From the NCBI RefSeq assembly GCF_032999765.1, contig NZ_CP136051.1, forward strand, positions 2,456,417 through 2,520,416: a stretch of 64,000 nucleotides of DNA, in the 5' to 3' direction. The notes under the pieces were generated by a model. It was given only the letters and a program-made list of their open reading frames with translations, ran no database searches and was not told the origin of the DNA. The translations under genes and the position numbers were made by a program. This document shows positions 43,048-52,545 of this stretch, one piece after another. Each line of letters begins with the position of its first letter. Positions within the stretch are counted from its first letter, which is position 1. The stretch is from Imperialibacter roseus. Lineage in GTDB: Bacteria > Bacteroidota > Bacteroidia > Cytophagales > Cyclobacteriaceae.

Positions 43048-46000
43048 ATGACTTTTAAGCAAACCTTTGTTTTCTCTCTTGTGATCGTCTTGTCTTCTTG
43101 CGCTTCGCAGGGGGACAAAGAAGAAGATGAGCAGTTGGCAGAAAAGGCCCTGGCTTCTTTTGATCTATACGAAGGCCTTCAAATCGAACTTATTGCATCC
43201 GAACCACTGGTGGCAGATCCGGTGGCGATGGAAGTGGATGAGTTGGGAAGAACTTATGTGCTGGAAATGCATGGGTACCCCCTGGACTTGTCCGGAAGTG
43301 GCGTGATAAAACAACTGCTGGACACCGATACAGACGGGCAGTTTGACGAGGCCGTCGTGTTTGCCGACGGCCTTAAGCTGCCCACGGGTCTGATGAGATG
43401 GAAAAACGGACTAGTTGTGGTCGATGTGCCGGACGTACTTTACCTGGAGGATACAAATGGCGACGGAAAGGCAGATAGAAAAGAGGTGTTGCTGACGGGA
43501 TTTGCCGTTACCAATCCACAGCACATTGCCAACACGCCCATGTATGGCCTCGACAACTGGATTTATGTAGCGCACCAGGGAATGGTAACACCCAAAGTAA
43601 GTGTAAAAGAGTTTAGCGACGAGGGGAGTGAGGTTCATTACCCTGCCAATGATAAGGCACCTAAGTTACCAATTGACGCCAATGGCCGGAACGTAAGGTT
43701 CATACCTGACTTTTTCCAGTTGGAGATGCTTTCCGGCGAATCGCAGTATGGGCAAACTTTCGACGCCTGGGGTCACCATTTTGGCACCAGCAATGCTGAC
43801 CATCTTTTTACAGAAGTCATTCCTGCCAGGTACCTGGCCCGCAATCCCAACCTGGTGGTTGCCGATGCGATGGAGAACATACCAGACCATGGCAGTGCAG
43901 CAGAGGTATTTCCTATCACGCAAAATCCTGCCAATCAGTTGTTGACCGATGTCGGCGTCATTACTTCCTCCTGCGGTGTTACGTGGTACCAAGCCGGTTT
44001 GATCAAGGGCTTCGAGAATGTGACTTTTGTGGCGGAGCCGGTGCATAATCTTGTCCATGCGGATAGGGTTATTGCCAAAGGTGCGTCGTTTCGTGCAAGC
44101 CGCTTGGTTGAAAATAAAGAGTTTTTGGCGTCTACAGATGCCTGGTTCCGTCCTGTTCAGTTTTATGTAGGCCCCGACGGTGCTTTGTATATGATCGACT
44201 ATTATCGGCAGATTGTGGAGCACCCTGAGTGGATGTCGGAAGAGGTAAACAATTCGGGAGCGCTGTACAATGGCTCGAATCAGGGCAGAATTTACAGAAT
44301 ATCACCCAAAGGTACAGCTCCCATGAACTGGGCAGGAAGCATAGATATTCCGGCCATGACTTCAGATGAAATCGTCACCTTGCTGGGTAGTGACAATATT
44401 TGGTGGCGAAGAAATGTACAGCGCCTGATAGTAGCCAACGAAGCTTTGGTGCCAAACGATGTGCTGATTGACTATGTGGCCAGCACTGAGCGTGCAGTTG
44501 GTTTTTTGCATGGGCTTTGGGCGCTGGAGGGTAGAGGCCAATTAACTGCTGAGCTCATAGAAAGGGGATTGAGACACAAGGCGGCTGGTGTAAGGGAAAA
44601 TGCCATCAGGTTGGCTGAAATACACCTGACAGCATGGCCAACATTGGCCAAGACTCTGGTTGGCATGTCCGGCGATAGCGACGCCCGGGTAAGGTTTCAG
44701 CTTTTGTGCACGCTGGGCTTTGTCGATACCAAAGAGGCCACTGAGGCTCGCAATCAACTTCTTCGGCAAGACATCAACGACCGATGGGTGCAGGTGGCGG
44801 CCTTGAGTGCCAGCTATGGGAAAGAAAGTGAGTTGCTATCGGAGACTATCAGCACATTGGCCAATTCGCCCTCAGAAGGAACGGCCATGTTTTTCTCCAA
44901 CTGCGCTGCGGCGATGGCTACTTCTGGCAACCAGAAGGCCATTTCGGAAATGTTAAAGAAAGTGCTTTCAGGCACCCAGGATCAAAGCGACGCATGGTGG
45001 AAATCTGCTGTACTCAGGGGAATTGACGGGGCCGTTAAAAACAGTGGACTTCGGGCCGGGAACGCCGTGGCTGAGATGAGGCTCCTGAAGGCCCAATTAA
45101 ACGAAAAAACCCCAGCTGAGGTGAGGGCAGCCAGCGTGAGACTTCTCACTCATTTGCCAGGAATTGAGGCATCCCATTTGGCGGATGTTCAGGAGAAAGC
45201 GTTGCAACTGGCACTGAACGGAGGAGCAAGTCCGGCCTTAAGAACTGATGCGCTACTTTTGTTAACCAAATCAGCCAATGGGGCCTATATTGATAAATTG
45301 TCAACGCTCGTGTCTGCACAGGAGCCGGATGACGTACAAGAGGGTGCCATCAACGCCATAGTCGCTATCAATAATCAGGCTGCCTCTCAGCTCATAGTGA
45401 AAAGCTGGAGTAGTCTTACGCCAGACATAAGAGATCATGCCATGGGACATCTTCTTAACAGCGAATCAGGTTCTCATGCATTGCTCGATGCGGTGGACGC
45501 AGGGAGTATTGATCAGGCTACAATTGCCTGGCCACGCAAGGTGAGGCTGATGAACAGCTATACTGATGGCATTCGGAAAAAAGCGAGGCGACTGCTTGCG
45601 ACGAACAATGAGGCGCCCGGCGAGTTAGTAAAAAAGTATCAGCAGGCATTGGATGTGAAAGGTGACCGGGTGGCTGGAGCGGCTGTATTTAAGGCTAATT
45701 GTGCTGTATGCCATCAAGAAGGCGGAGAAGGAGGCAGTAGTTTTGGCCCTGACCTTGGAACCATTAGGAACAGAGATGCATCGTTTATTCTGGCCGATAT
45801 CATCAACCCCAATCGATCTATTGCCGACGGGTTTGAAACCTGGGAATTAAAAACTAGTAAAGGTGAGCAACTAACAGGAGTGATTGCGTCAGAAACAGCC
45901 TCATCGCTAAGCATCAAAGATCCAGCTGGCAATTTAACCACCGTGAATAGAAATGAAATTGAGTCGTTGAAAGCCTCAGACGTGTCGGCGATGCCTACAG

Positions 46001-46062
46001 GATTTGAAAATTCTATCTCCGTTGAGCAAATGTCCGATTTAATAGCTTATCTTAAAAGATAG
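43048..46062 (+). CDS. Large exported lipoprotein: sorbosone-dehydrogenase-like propeller, HEAT repeats and cytochrome c
   Basis: 1004 residues from ATG 43048, where a lipoprotein signal ends at LSSCASQ; the frame starts 10 codons earlier. Residues about 30-430 match the PVC-type 'membrane-bound dehydrogenase' propeller (EVDELGRTYVLEMHGYP, GLDNWIYVAHQG, PDGALYMIDYYRQIVEHPEW). The middle 450-830 is helical with HEAT-like repeats. The C-terminus has one heme site near residue 885 (NCAVCHQEGGEGGSSFGPDL, CxxCH) with axial Met later. Such proteins are periplasmic dehydrogenases in Planctomycetes and Bacteroidota, substrate unknown. Confidence 0.85.
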   Translation: MTFKQTFVFSLVIVLSSCASQGDKEEDEQLAEKALASFDLYEGLQIELIASEPLVADPVAMEVDELGRTYVLEMHGYPLDLSGSGVIKQLLDTDTDGQFDEAVVFADGLKLPTGLMRWKNGLVVVDVPDVLYLEDTNGDGKADRKEVLLTGFAVTNPQHIANTPMYGLDNWIYVAHQGMVTPKVSVKEFSDEGSEVHYPANDKAPKLPIDANGRNVRFIPDFFQLEMLSGESQYGQTFDAWGHHFGTSNADHLFTEVIPARYLARNPNLVVADAMENIPDHGSAAEVFPITQNPANQLLTDVGVITSSCGVTWYQAGLIKGFENVTFVAEPVHNLVHADRVIAKGASFRASRLVENKEFLASTDAWFRPVQFYVGPDGALYMIDYYRQIVEHPEWMSEEVNNSGALYNGSNQGRIYRISPKGTAPMNWAGSIDIPAMTSDEIVTLLGSDNIWWRRNVQRLIVANEALVPNDVLIDYVASTERAVGFLHGLWALEGRGQLTAELIERGLRHKAAGVRENAIRLAEIHLTAWPTLAKTLVGMSGDSDARVRFQLLCTLGFVDTKEATEARNQLLRQDINDRWVQVAALSASYGKESELLSETISTLANSPSEGTAMFFSNCAAAMATSGNQKAISEMLKKVLSGTQDQSDAWWKSAVLRGIDGAVKNSGLRAGNAVAEMRLLKAQLNEKTPAEVRAASVRLLTHLPGIEASHLADVQEKALQLALNGGASPALRTDALLLLTKSANGAYIDKLSTLVSAQEPDDVQEGAINAIVAINNQAASQLIVKSWSSLTPDIRDHAMGHLLNSESGSHALLDAVDAGSIDQATIAWPRKVRLMNSYTDGIRKKARRLLATNNEAPGELVKKYQQALDVKGDRVAGAAVFKANCAVCHQEGGEGGSSFGPDLGTIRNRDASFILADIINPNRSIADGFETWELKTSKGEQLTGVIASETASSLSIKDPAGNLTTVNRNEIESLKASDVSAMPTGFENSISVEQMSDLIAYLKR

Positions 46063-46084
46063 ATTGATCAACTAAACACCCTTT

Positions 46085-46975
46085 TTGAGAAAGACGATCA
46101 TTTTTGTCATTCTGCTAATCCTGGTGGGTTTTGCTGCTGTACTTGTCAATTTTTCGATTGATAAGACGCATTATATCAAAACCAGGGAAGTATTGGCCAA
46201 CCACCCGGATAGCATAGCGCTACTCGACGACACATTGGTGGCGCCTGTTCTGTATCACGAAATTGAAGGAATTGACCAGTTGCCACCTGACCAGGCCAAG
46301 CTAAAGTTCATTTCCGCCTTGTTGCCGTCCATTCTTTTGGCGAAGCACAGGATAGAGGACGAAAGAAATAAAATCAGAGAAATACTGAACAAGCCCATTT
46401 GGCTAAAGGAGGACAGTGCCTTTTATTTTGCACAAAGTGAGTTTTATAAAACTGCTTCAGGCGAATTGTTGCTTCGCCGCATGAAAACCCATCCCAACAG
46501 CATCATTCTGGCGCAGGCGGCGGTGGAGTCTGGCTGGGGTACTTCACGCATATTCCAGCAAGCCAATAACCTCTTTGGCATCTGGTCGTACCGGTCGGGC
46601 GAACCGAGAATCAAGTCCATCTACTCACGGAACGGCCAGGCGATCTATCTAAGAAAGTACGACGATGTGTCGGCCTCTATTTATGATTACTTTGGATTGG
46701 TGGCCCGAAGTAGGGCTTACCGGAGATTCAGAGAGGCGAGAGATACCACTGATAACGTGAATGTTTTGCTTCCTTACCTCAAGTATTATTCGGAAAGGCG
46801 TGAGGAGTATGTGGAACAACTGGCGACCATTATCCGGCAGAATCGAATGATGCAGTACGATGATTATCGCCTTGATCCGGCGTATTTTGTTGAAGAAAGA
46901 ACCGTTAAACTTTTCGGCTATGTTATTGATACGGTTGTTGTGGTGGGTGGTGTTATTGTTGACGACCGCCAATAG
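46085..46975 (+). CDS. Glucosaminidase-family (Bax-like) protein
   Basis: 296 residues from a TTG start at 46085. An N-terminal membrane anchor (IIFVILLILVGFAAVLVNFS) precedes an exported glucosaminidase domain at about 130-240: ILAQAAVESGWGTSRIFQQA has the catalytic Glu, followed by NNLFGIWSYRSG. The fold cuts GlcNAc linkages in peptidoglycan. The 3' end overlaps the start region of the polysaccharide deacetylase by 56 bases in another frame, so the pair is likely co-expressed. Confidence 0.85.
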   Translation: MRKTIIFVILLILVGFAAVLVNFSIDKTHYIKTREVLANHPDSIALLDDTLVAPVLYHEIEGIDQLPPDQAKLKFISALLPSILLAKHRIEDERNKIREILNKPIWLKEDSAFYFAQSEFYKTASGELLLRRMKTHPNSIILAQAAVESGWGTSRIFQQANNLFGIWSYRSGEPRIKSIYSRNGQAIYLRKYDDVSASIYDYFGLVARSRAYRRFREARDTTDNVNVLLPYLKYYSERREEYVEQLATIIRQNRMMQYDDYRLDPAYFVEERTVKLFGYVIDTVVVVGGVIVDDRQ

Positions 46976-47960
46976 TACCCTCCTTGGGCAAATGAACAGG
47001 GAAGTGGTCGGCTTTGTCTACCATAGGGTGGGAGATAGCCGGTATCCTTCTACCAACATCTCTACAGAAAGCTTTGACGCTCATCTCAACTATCTCAAAC
47101 AGAATGATTTTAAGGTATTGACCATTTCTGAGGCGGTTGATTACCTGAGAAAGCCAGGCGAGCGGGAACGGGTGGCTGTTATTACCATCGACGACGGTTA
47201 CGAAAGCTTTTACAAAAATGGTCTTCCCTTATTAAAGAAATACGGGTTTCCTGCCACCGTTTTCATCAATACTGAAACAGTAGGTGGCAGCTCTTATATG
47301 GACTGGAAGCAGCTCGAAGACTGCCTGGGCAACAAAATAGAAATAGGAAACCATAGTCATTCTCATGCCTATTTTTTAAATGAGGCACCACCCGCACGGT
47401 ATGAGACATTTCGCAGCGATGTAGAAAAGGCACAAGCGCTGATAACGGAACGACTAGGAATTACGCCCAAAGCATTTGCTTATCCCTATGGGGAGTTCGA
47501 TCCAAAAATGGCCGAACTGCTGCAAGAAATGGGTTTTTCGGCTGGGCTGGCCCAAAACTCAGGTGTGATGCATGGCGGAGGCAATTTGTTTAGCCTGCCC
47601 AGGTTTCCGATGGCTTCGGGCTTTTCGCCGTTGGAGAAATTTATTTCTAAAGCCAATATGCAGGCCTTGAAGGTGATTGCTGAGAAGCCAGAGAGCTTTC
47701 TGATGATAGCTAATGATCCATCACCCACCCTTCAAGTCACCTTCGCTCAGTCAAACCTGATGGAATCGCAGCTTCAATGTTTTGTGCAGGGAGGATCATG
47801 TGTACTGGAGAAGAAAATGAGTGGCGACAAAATAGAGGTCACCGTAAAACCAGGCAGCGCTCTGAGAAGCAGGAGAACCCTTTATACCCTTACCATAAAA
47901 GACACCGATGGTCATTGGCATTGGTTCAGCCACCTTTGGGTCAATCCTGCTTTGAAATAG
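46920..47960 (+). CDS. Polysaccharide deacetylase (NodB-homology) protein
   Basis: 346 residues from ATG 46920, which gives a signal peptide (LLIRLLWWVVLLLTTANSTLLGQ); the frame opens upstream at 46860 without one. The NodB domain shows motif 1 (AVITIDDGYESF, with catalytic Asp), motif 2 (GNHSHSHAY, zinc His pair) and motif 3 (FAYPYGEFDPKM). It removes acetyl groups from a peptidoglycan- or exopolysaccharide-type GlcNAc polymer. The C-terminal 90 residues form a small domain of no recognised family. Adjacent to a glucosaminidase. Confidence 0.88.
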   Translation: MLLIRLLWWVVLLLTTANSTLLGQMNREVVGFVYHRVGDSRYPSTNISTESFDAHLNYLKQNDFKVLTISEAVDYLRKPGERERVAVITIDDGYESFYKNGLPLLKKYGFPATVFINTETVGGSSYMDWKQLEDCLGNKIEIGNHSHSHAYFLNEAPPARYETFRSDVEKAQALITERLGITPKAFAYPYGEFDPKMAELLQEMGFSAGLAQNSGVMHGGGNLFSLPRFPMASGFSPLEKFISKANMQALKVIAEKPESFLMIANDPSPTLQVTFAQSNLMESQLQCFVQGGSCVLEKKMSGDKIEVTVKPGSALRSRRTLYTLTIKDTDGHWHWFSHLWVNPALK

Positions 47961-48067
47961 CAAACAACGGCTGATTTTTCAAGGTCTTAAAGGCTTTTCC
48001 ATTAGCGGCTTCCTGTGAACTGGTTCGCTCCCTATATTACCCTATCGTTCAATTTATCAATTATTAT

Positions 48068-51000
48068 ATGAAGTTAAACAGATACTATTTACTTGTTGCG
48101 GGCATTTTGCTCTCGTTTGCAGTGAGAGCGAGACAATTGCCCGAGGGCTATCCCACGAAGCCTATTACTACCCTTGATACTTTGCTAACTAAGGCCTTTG
48201 AATGGAGAAATGTAGGGCCTAGCAGGGGAGGAAGGTCGCTGGGAGCGTCAGGAAGTCCGTCCCGACCCAACGAATACTACTTTGGGGCAGTAGGTGGTGG
48301 CCTCTGGAAAACTGTTGATGGTGGCACTACCTGGAAACCAGTAACCGACGGGCAGCTGACAAGCTCATCGGTGGGTGCCGTGGCCGTGTCGGAAACCAAT
48401 CCCGACATTGTGTATATAGGAACCGGCGAAACCCAGTTTAGAGGTAATATCATGCAGGGAGACGGTGTTTACAAGTCGGTAGATGCTGGCAAAACCTGGG
48501 AAAACATAGGTTTGAAAGAAACCCAGGCGATTGCCAGGGTGCGGGTTGACCCAACGAATCCTGATATCGTGTTTGTGGCCGCACTCGGGCATCCCTACGG
48601 CAATAATGAAGAAAGAGGCATTTTCAGAACAACCGACGGGGGTAAAAGCTGGAAAAAAGTGCTTTACAAAAGCGATAAGGCAGGCGGCGTTGATATCATC
48701 ATTGACAGGACAAACCCGAAGGTAGTTTATGCCACTATTTGGCAAGTATACCGCAAGCCCTACAAAATGTGGGGTGGTGGCCCCGATTGCGGCCTGTATA
48801 AGTCAATTGACGGTGGCGACACATGGACAGAGCTCACCAGGAACCCAGGGTTGCCGAAAGGGCCTGTCGGTAAAATTGGCGTGACAGTTTCGCCTGCTAA
48901 TCCAAACAGGCTTTGGGCAGTTGTTGAAGCCAACGACGGCGGGGTGTTTCGCTCTGACGACGCTGGCAAAACCTGGAAGCAGGTGAACGACGAACGCAAG
49001 CTCAGGCAAAGAGCGTTTTACTACAGCCGTATTTACGCAGATCCAAAAGACGAGAACACGGTATATGGGTTAAACGTGGGCTTTTACAAATCTACCGATG
49101 GTGGTGAAAAGTTTGACGTCACAATCAGGCCGCCACATGGTGACAACCACGATCTCTGGATTGATCCTAACGATCCCATGCGCATGATCGCTTCCAATGA
49201 TGGTGGTGGTACTGTATCGGTCAACGGTGGTAAAACCTGGACCGACCTGGACTTCCCAACGGCTCAGTTTTATCACATCATGGTCACCAACGACTTTCCA
49301 TATCACATTTGTGGAGCTCAGCAGGACAATTCCACGATGTGTATTCCAAGTGATGGTTGGGATTTTATGACTGCCAGGGGGCCGAAAACAGAGTACTACT
49401 ATTCGCCAGGTGGTGGGGAGAGCGGCTACATTGCTCAGGATCCTAAGAACCCTGATATATTCTACGCCGGAAGCCAGGGAGCACTGTTAACACGTTATAA
49501 CAGAGCAACAGGCCACGAGAGAGATGTGCAGGTGTATCCACGCTTCTTTTCAGGCGAGCCTTCATCATCATTGCCTGAGCGCTGGCAGTGGACATTTCCT
49601 ATTGTATTCTCTCCGGTGGACAACAACCTCCTTTTTACATGCTCTCAGCATGTGTGGGTGTCGGCCGATGAAGGGCAGTCGTGGCAGAAAATAAGCCCAG
49701 ATTTGACTTATGCCGACCCAGCTACCCTGGGTATGTCAGGTGGAGCACTCACCATGGATATGAACGGGCCTGAGATTTATGCGACCGTGTTTGCATTGGC
49801 ACCCAGCTACCATGATGTCAACACAATTTGGGCTGGCTCAGATGATGGCCTGGTGCATATTACGAGAGACTTTGGGAAGACCTGGAGCAATATTACGCCA
49901 CCCGATATGCCAAAGGACACAAGGGTAAGTATCATCGACGCTTCACGTCATCACCCAGGCACTGCGTATGTGGCTGCAAAACGCTATCAAATGGATGACA
50001 GGGCTCCGTACTTGTGGAAAACGCACGATTATGGCAAGACATGGACAAAAATAATCAGTGGCATCAGATCCGATGATTACCTGCATACTATCAGGGAGGA
50101 CATCAAAGTGCCAGGCTTGCTGTATGCAGGTGGAGAGCACACCGTTTGGGTATCGTTTGATGATGGCGCCAACTGGAATGCGCTGCAGCTGAACATGCCG
50201 GACACACAAATTGCCGATTTGATGGTGACCGATAGAGATTTGGTGGCGGGCACCCATGGTCGCTCGGTCTATATTTTGGATGATATTGGGCCGCTGAGAG
50301 AGTATGCCAAACTTTCTGGCAATCCCAACTATACACTTTTTGAGCCTGACAGGGCTGTTAGACGAGTGGAAAGTGCTACAATCAGCTACTTCCTGCCAGA
50401 GCAGGCCGATGAGGTAGTTATTACCATAAAAGATGCTAATGGAACTGTGATTTTGGAGGAAAAAGGGACTTTGCCGGAGCCCAAGAAGGATGAAGACGAA
50501 GCAGCGAGCTGGTATGGCAGCCTGCCTACGGCCCCGACTACCGCTCAGGGACTCAATAAATACGAGTGGAACTTAAGATATCCCGGTGCTGTAGACTTTG
50601 AGGGGATGATTATCTGGTCTGCCAGACCACAGTTAGGCCCTTATGCGCCTCCGGGAAAGTATACCGTGAGTGTAGCTGTGAACGGAGAAGTGCAAACCAG
50701 AGAAATTGAGGTAGCGCTTGACCCCAGGATTACAGGAGTGACAGAAGCAGATGTGAAAGAGCAGTTTGAGCTGGCTATGAAGATAAAAAATGCTACCTCC
50801 ATGGCCAATCAGACTGTAAAAGACATTCGTTTGTTGAAAGCCCAAATCGACACACTAGTGATGCAGAACAAGGGTTTAAAAAAGGATGCCGAGGTACTTT
50901 TGTCGAAGCTTTCTACCGTTGAGGAGGCACTTTATCAGGTGAAAAATCAGAGTTCGCAAGATCCATTGAACTTCCCGATAAGGTTGAACAACAGGCTGGC

Positions 51001-51196
51001 CTACCTTAGAAAGAGCGTAGAAAGTGGCGACGGGAAACCGACCAAGGGCTCTTACGAGGTATTTGACCTTTTGAAAGGAGAGCTCGATGGGCACATGGCT
51101 ACTTACAAGACCATCCTCGAAAAAGACATCGCCTCTTTCAATAGAAAGGTGAGTAAGTCAGATCTTCAGGAGGTAAAGCTTGATGAGAAAATGTAG
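48068..51196 (+). CDS. Large exported BNR/sortilin-like repeat protein (paralogue 1)
   Basis: 1042 residues. A signal peptide (LLVAGILLSFAVRARQ) is followed by many BNR/Asp-box turns (DGGTTWKP, DAGKTWEN, DGGKSWKK, DGGDTWTE, DAGKTWKQ, NGGKTWTD, DEGQSWQK, DFGKTWSN, DYGKTWTK, DDGANWNA) that make two beta-propellers over about 30-760. The C-terminal third is a beta-sandwich and a helical tail. The family (WD40/YVTN/BNR-like, sortilin N-like) includes glycosidases and carbohydrate- or peptide-binding exported proteins; no catalytic residue set is identified. A close paralogue lies at 56595. Confidence 0.85.
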   Translation: MKLNRYYLLVAGILLSFAVRARQLPEGYPTKPITTLDTLLTKAFEWRNVGPSRGGRSLGASGSPSRPNEYYFGAVGGGLWKTVDGGTTWKPVTDGQLTSSSVGAVAVSETNPDIVYIGTGETQFRGNIMQGDGVYKSVDAGKTWENIGLKETQAIARVRVDPTNPDIVFVAALGHPYGNNEERGIFRTTDGGKSWKKVLYKSDKAGGVDIIIDRTNPKVVYATIWQVYRKPYKMWGGGPDCGLYKSIDGGDTWTELTRNPGLPKGPVGKIGVTVSPANPNRLWAVVEANDGGVFRSDDAGKTWKQVNDERKLRQRAFYYSRIYADPKDENTVYGLNVGFYKSTDGGEKFDVTIRPPHGDNHDLWIDPNDPMRMIASNDGGGTVSVNGGKTWTDLDFPTAQFYHIMVTNDFPYHICGAQQDNSTMCIPSDGWDFMTARGPKTEYYYSPGGGESGYIAQDPKNPDIFYAGSQGALLTRYNRATGHERDVQVYPRFFSGEPSSSLPERWQWTFPIVFSPVDNNLLFTCSQHVWVSADEGQSWQKISPDLTYADPATLGMSGGALTMDMNGPEIYATVFALAPSYHDVNTIWAGSDDGLVHITRDFGKTWSNITPPDMPKDTRVSIIDASRHHPGTAYVAAKRYQMDDRAPYLWKTHDYGKTWTKIISGIRSDDYLHTIREDIKVPGLLYAGGEHTVWVSFDDGANWNALQLNMPDTQIADLMVTDRDLVAGTHGRSVYILDDIGPLREYAKLSGNPNYTLFEPDRAVRRVESATISYFLPEQADEVVITIKDANGTVILEEKGTLPEPKKDEDEAASWYGSLPTAPTTAQGLNKYEWNLRYPGAVDFEGMIIWSARPQLGPYAPPGKYTVSVAVNGEVQTREIEVALDPRITGVTEADVKEQFELAMKIKNATSMANQTVKDIRLLKAQIDTLVMQNKGLKKDAEVLLSKLSTVEEALYQVKNQSSQDPLNFPIRLNNRLAYLRKSVESGDGKPTKGSYEVFDLLKGELDGHMATYKTILEKDIASFNRKVSKSDLQEVKLDEKM

Positions 51197-51424
51197 TATA
51201 TGAGTAAGTAAGTGTGCCTCAAAGTTTGGTAAAGCAATCGGACTAAGTTTGAGGATAGGTTTTTTGAAGAAGTAGGGGTATTTTAACAGGTAGGCTGTTG
51301 ATAGATCACCGAACTATTTTAGTTAAATATATGTGATGAGGCATAATCCTTAATACGGTAATATTAAGATTTATTCAAATTTTATTCGATATTTAGGCAT
51401 TACTGTGCTAATACTCATATACTA
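51194..51424. repeat. 13-bp perfect inverted repeat bounding a 231-bp spacer segment
   Basis: TAGTATATGAGTA at 51194-51206 (its first three bases are the BNR stop codon) is perfectly inverted as TACTCATATACTA at 51412-51424. I see no target duplication, no gene inside and no second copy. It may be a small MITE-like element or chance; the region is very AT-rich. Confidence 0.3.
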
Positions 51425-51429
51425 AGCAT

Positions 51430-51458
51430 GCCCCGATAATTATCGGGGCTTTGCTTTT
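51430..51458 (+). terminator. Intrinsic terminator
   Basis: GCCCCGATAATTATCGGGGC is a perfect 20-base palindrome followed by a T-rich run. It probably closes the BNR transcription unit, since no other gene lies between. Confidence 0.8.
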
Positions 51459-51575
51459 CTACCCATTTTTTGTGCTCACGGCTTCGGAAGTTGCCCAATG
51501 CATGGGATGACCGTATCTGAAAAATAGTTTAACTTCAGCCCTTCAAAAAAAGAACGCCCTGAAAGTAGCTTTTTG

Positions 51576-52544
51576 ATGGCCCGAAAGATCAATTTTCTTT
51601 TATGTTTAGTGTTTGGGTTTCAGGGGTGGGCGTGGGGGGGCCATGTCGTCACTGGAAGCGGTTCGGATAGCACGTTTGTGAGACAGGTTCAGCTCACCGT
51701 TGACAACGATGCATACTTCTTCACTAGTTATGACCGGTACTACTCAAGTGGCATATTTGGATCCTACAGTAGTTTGAGGAGCCGACTACCTTTCAGCCAC
51801 CCAAAAGAAGGTAGCAAATACTCTTCCGATATTGTTTTCTCTCATTACATCTACACGCCCAAAAACATCCTGTGGGACAAGTTAGAGCAGCTTGACCGAC
51901 CTTATGCCGGGATGGCTACCCTGGGAGTTCAACTGAATTATCTCAGACCATCAAGTGCTTTTACCATGAAAGCGGATGTGGGTTGGCTTGGCCCGGCGAT
52001 TAAAACAGCAGAGCTGATGCGCTGGTGGCACGGCAGCCTGGGCATACGGCTTCCCAGGGGTTGGGATTACCAGATTAACAATACGCCGGTGTTGACTTTG
52101 ACACCTTCCTATTTAAAGCAATGGGCGTTTAGTGAAAAGTTTGACTTGGTGAGCTCCACATCGATGTCGGCAGGCACAGTGATCAATCAGGTGTCGCAGG
52201 AGGTGGTAGTAAGGTATGGCTTGCCAGGGAGTTTGAACCAAAGCCATTTAACTAACAGTCTTTTGAATACAGCAAAGGGGAGTGGCAAGCTCATTGAGTG
52301 GTACCTGGTGGCATGCTGGCAGGGAAGTTACGTGCTTTATAATGCCACCATAGATGGTAACTTTATCGGACCGGAGAGCATGTACCATGAAAGCTCGGAA
52401 AAAGCGGTTTTGCGTCAAACCTACGGCGCTGTGTTGGCTTACAAAAAGGCTGACTTCGAGTTGTCATTTAAAACTACGTCCAGAGAAGTGAAAGGAGCTG
52501 AAAACCACCGATATATGCGGGCTAAAATTAGCTATAGATTCTAA
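51576..52544 (+). CDS. LpxR-like lipid A 3'-O-deacylase family protein
   Basis: 322 residues from ATG 51576 (TTG 51573 is an alternative). A signal peptide (INFLLCLVFGFQGWAWG) leads to an outer-membrane barrel of the LpxR/DUF2219 family. Family blocks: LTVDNDAYFFTSYDRYYSSG (the ND pair and D-R-Y-Y-S/T-S-G), LDRPYAGMATLGV, and WWHGSLGIRLPRGWDYQI (the active-site His and GW-x2-Q). LpxR removes the 3'-acyloxyacyl chain from lipid A in a Ca2+-dependent reaction. It is followed after one base by the CPBP-like gene. Activity is inferred from motifs. Confidence 0.8.
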   Translation: MARKINFLLCLVFGFQGWAWGGHVVTGSGSDSTFVRQVQLTVDNDAYFFTSYDRYYSSGIFGSYSSLRSRLPFSHPKEGSKYSSDIVFSHYIYTPKNILWDKLEQLDRPYAGMATLGVQLNYLRPSSAFTMKADVGWLGPAIKTAELMRWWHGSLGIRLPRGWDYQINNTPVLTLTPSYLKQWAFSEKFDLVSSTSMSAGTVINQVSQEVVVRYGLPGSLNQSHLTNSLLNTAKGSGKLIEWYLVACWQGSYVLYNATIDGNFIGPESMYHESSEKAVLRQTYGAVLAYKKADFELSFKTTSREVKGAENHRYMRAKISYRF

Positions 52545-52545
52545 T

